Below, in pieces: positions 14,961 to 15,770 of a stretch of 15,770 nt of DNA (positions within the stretch are counted from its first letter, which is position 1; every line of letters starts with the position of its first letter). The notes below the pieces were generated by a model. That model saw only the letters and a program-made list of their open reading frames with translations, had not been told where the DNA came from and ran no database searches. Location of the stretch: the NCBI GenBank assembly GCA_963625535.1, contig CAVFUK010000121.1, positions 1 to 15,770 of the forward strand, in the 5' to 3' direction. This DNA is from Phocaeicola_A sp963625535 (GTDB lineage: Bacteria; Bacteroidota; Bacteroidia; Bacteroidales; Bacteroidaceae). The position numbers were made by a program, and so were the translations under genes.

Positions 14961-14985
14961 CATCGGAAGGCTCTCCTTCCCGATG
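14961..14985. promoter_or_regulatory. Inverted repeat over the -33 region of the GH51 operon
   Basis: CATCGGAAGG (14961-14970) is the reverse complement of CCTTCCCGATG (14975-14985) apart from one extra C in the second arm, with a 4-base centre. It covers the position where a -33 box is expected and is absent. It could be an operator or a structured element of a repeat; the function is inferred. Confidence 0.5.
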
Positions 14986-15027
14986 TTTCAAATCCTTTGG
15001 TATATCGTTCAATATCGCCGCGGAGGC

Positions 15028-15120
15028 CTACAGACCCGCTATTGCGAAGTAGTGTTGAAGGTTAGTTCGAGGAGAAACAATCTGGATTAAGCAGTTGGTA
15101 TCTAGCACCAATCGGTCCAT
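15028..15120 (-). pseudogene. Truncated PIN-domain (VapC-like) toxin
   Basis: An ATG at 15120, 2 bases after the antitoxin-like stop, opens a 30-codon frame ending in TAG at 15028. Its start, MDRLVLDTNCLIQIVSPRT, is the standard first strand of a PIN-domain ribonuclease, with the first catalytic Asp (LDTN) at residue 7. Family members are around 130-140 residues, so everything after about residue 25 is missing, including the other acidic catalytic residues. No PIN-like sequence was found in the other frames downstream. The gene is too short to make an active toxin. The two-gene order (small protein, then PIN) fits a toxin-antitoxin pair that has lost its toxin. Confidence 0.72.
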
Positions 15121-15122
15121 GG

Positions 15123-15338
15123 TTACTTCAATTGGTGTAAATCCATCTCGTTGATTTCATCCAACCGCTTCTGGTCGAGCACGCCGGAGTCCCATAACTC
15201 GTCCAAGGCCTCATCCATTTTCTGGGAGTAGTAAGAGAAGAGTAAGTCCTTTAGTTCATCCAAACCTTTTTGCGAACTATCCACTTGAAACATTCGCAAA
15301 AGATGTACTTGAACCGGATTCAATGTTGTTGTTGCCAT
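15123..15338 (-). CDS. Small antitoxin-like protein upstream of truncated PIN toxin
   Basis: The 71-residue, acidic protein begins MATTTLNPVQVHLLRMF and is mainly helical, with LKDLLFSYYSQKMDEALDELWDSG in the middle and an acidic/polar tail. This form is common in Bacteroidales, where it is found immediately before a PIN-domain gene and is taken to be the antitoxin. That reading rests on family memory and context, since no DNA-binding fold can be read with confidence. The start is well supported: AGGAGG lies 9 bases upstream (15348-15353), a strong Shine-Dalgarno that is unusual for Bacteroidetes, and a -7 box lies at 15391-15398. Its partner gene is truncated, so it may be an orphan. Confidence 0.65.
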   Translation of the reverse strand: MATTTLNPVQVHLLRMFQVDSSQKGLDELKDLLFSYYSQKMDEALDELWDSGVLDQKRLDEINEMDLHQLK

Positions 15339-15347
15339 AATTGTATT

Positions 15348-15353
15348 CCTCCT
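15348..15353 (-). promoter_or_regulatory. Strong Shine-Dalgarno of the antitoxin-like gene
   Basis: The minus strand carries AGGAGG 9 bases before the ATG at 15338. Bacteroidetes genes seldom use a strong Shine-Dalgarno, and no other gene in the window has one this good, so it marks this gene as atypical and supports the start. Confidence 0.7.
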
Positions 15354-15390
15354 AAACTTTTAAATTCCATATCGCAATTGAGTTATATGG

Positions 15391-15398
15391 CAAAGGTA
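15391..15398 (-). promoter_or_regulatory. -7 promoter box of the antitoxin-like gene
   Basis: The minus strand reads TACCTTTG, identical to the susC -7 box. The -33 position holds only a partial match (CTTG, 15419-15422, 20 bases away). The leader would be about 50 bases. Confidence 0.65.
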
Positions 15399-15445
15399 CA
15401 ACGTTTTAGCGTACCGCGCAAGCCTTCCTGTGAAAGATTATAATC

Positions 15446-15472
15446 CTACTTTATAATATTTCTACTTTATAA
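15446..15472. repeat. 11-bp direct repeat CTACTTTATAA
   Basis: The same 11 bases occur at 15446-15456 and 15462-15472, 16 bases apart, in an AT-rich part between the nuclease tail and the antitoxin-like gene. No function is evident. Confidence 0.5.
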
Positions 15473-15529
15473 CTATCTTCGGAAGTCACTACATAACCAC
15501 ACTTACCACTTGTCTCAACCGATTCGCTA

Positions 15530-15551
15530 AGCAGGCTAATACCAGCCTGCT
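15530..15551 (-). terminator. Hairpin at the stop of the PD-(D/E)XK gene
   Basis: AGCAGGCT (15530-15537) and AGCCTGCT (15544-15551) form a perfect 8-bp stem with a 6-base loop that overlaps the gene's TAG. The downstream T-tract is weak, so termination is likely but not certain. Confidence 0.55.
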
Positions 15552-15770
15552 AATCCATCAAGTCACGGATTTCCTTATCGACTAACCCAGTTGCAGAGGC
15601 AATCTGTTGAACGTCCATTCCCATTTCTATCATCTTTCGAGCGATATTGAGTCTTTCCTTCACTTGTCCTTCGGCTAGTCCTTGGGCACGGCCTTGCTCC
15701 AGGCCTTGCTCCAGACCTTGCTCCAAAGCGGTATCGAGGGAGTTCTTCAGGTCGCGATATACTTTCACAC
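15550..15770 (-). CDS. C-terminal end of Rpn-type PD-(D/E)XK nuclease/transposase (partial)
   Basis: The frame is open to the window edge; the GTG near 15768 is probably not the start, because the residues at the edge (KVYRDLKNSLDTA) match the interior linker of this family. The C-terminal tail is typical: a run of LEQG repeats, then EGQVKERLNIARKMIEMGMDVQQIASATGL, the short helical end shared by Rpn/PD-(D/E)XK nuclease family transposases. The nuclease domain itself lies outside the window. Rpn proteins promote RecA-independent recombination in E. coli; whether this one is active cannot be told. Three 12-bp tandem repeats encode the LEQG part, so its length may vary. Confidence 0.8.
   Translation of the reverse strand, partial: VKVYRDLKNSLDTALEQGLEQGLEQGRAQGLAEGQVKERLNIARKMIEMGMDVQQIASATGLVDKEIRDLMD
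15692..15727 (-). repeat. Three tandem 12-bp units encoding LEQG repeats
   Basis: Units CCTTGCTCCAGG (15692), CCTTGCTCCAGA (15704) and CCTTGCTCCAAA (15716) differ only in the last two bases. Each codes for four residues on the minus strand, so gain or loss would change length without a frameshift. Confidence 0.8.

Noticed and set aside
14867..15060. Minus-strand open frame of about 65 codons as a real gene
   Set aside because: There is no start codon, it overlaps the truncated toxin and the GH51 promoter box, and no family is recognised. It is reported only as part of a possible inserted element.
15692..15727. Short CRISPR-like array
   Set aside because: The units are contiguous 12-mers inside a coding frame, with no spacers.

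Overview
The window looks like a chromosomal segment of a gut-type Bacteroidales (Bacteroides, Phocaeicola or Prevotella-like). The evidence is a SusC/SusD pair, the C-terminus of an AraC-type regulator typical of hybrid two-component systems, SPII lipoproteins with acidic residues after the cysteine, promoters of the Bacteroidetes form TTTG-N19/21-TAnnTTTG, and few Shine-Dalgarno sequences. Genus cannot be fixed from the sequence alone.

Layout. (1) 1-5219: the tail of an AraC/HTCS regulator on + faces a susC-susD pair on -, with hairpins between them; this looks like one end of a polysaccharide utilisation locus. (2) 5311-8464: a three-gene minus-strand operon encoding two outer-membrane beta-barrel proteins and a probably surface-exposed lipoprotein. 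I read the two barrels as the two halves of a YjbH/GfcD-type exopolysaccharide outer-membrane protein, encoded separately and in swapped order. (3) 8465-8990: a gene-poor stretch with unusually long open frames but no normal gene, probably an intergenic repeat or remnant. (4) 9038-10118: a monocistronic OprO/OprP-family porin on +. (5) 10138-10257: strong hairpins between convergent genes. (6) 10266-14952: a minus-strand arabinan/arabinoxylan operon: GH51 arabinofuranosidase, a small secreted beta-sandwich protein, GH43 enzyme. (7) 14867-15770: a small antitoxin-like gene followed by a PIN-domain toxin cut off after about 25 residues, an open stretch that appears to have replaced the rest of the toxin, and the C-terminal end of a PD-(D/E)XK (Rpn-type) transposase/nuclease with a 12-bp tandem repeat.

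How the genes work together. Parts 1 and 6 fit uptake and trimming of plant-type polysaccharide: SusC/D bind and import oligosaccharides across the outer membrane, and the GH51/GH43 pair removes and cuts arabinose polymers. Nothing in the sequence proves that the two loci share a substrate. Part 2 is the most unusual: a candidate cell-envelope glycan export or assembly module built from a split YjbH and a lipoprotein, with a leader nearly identical to that of the adjacent susC. No complete mobile element, rRNA, tRNA or CRISPR array was seen.
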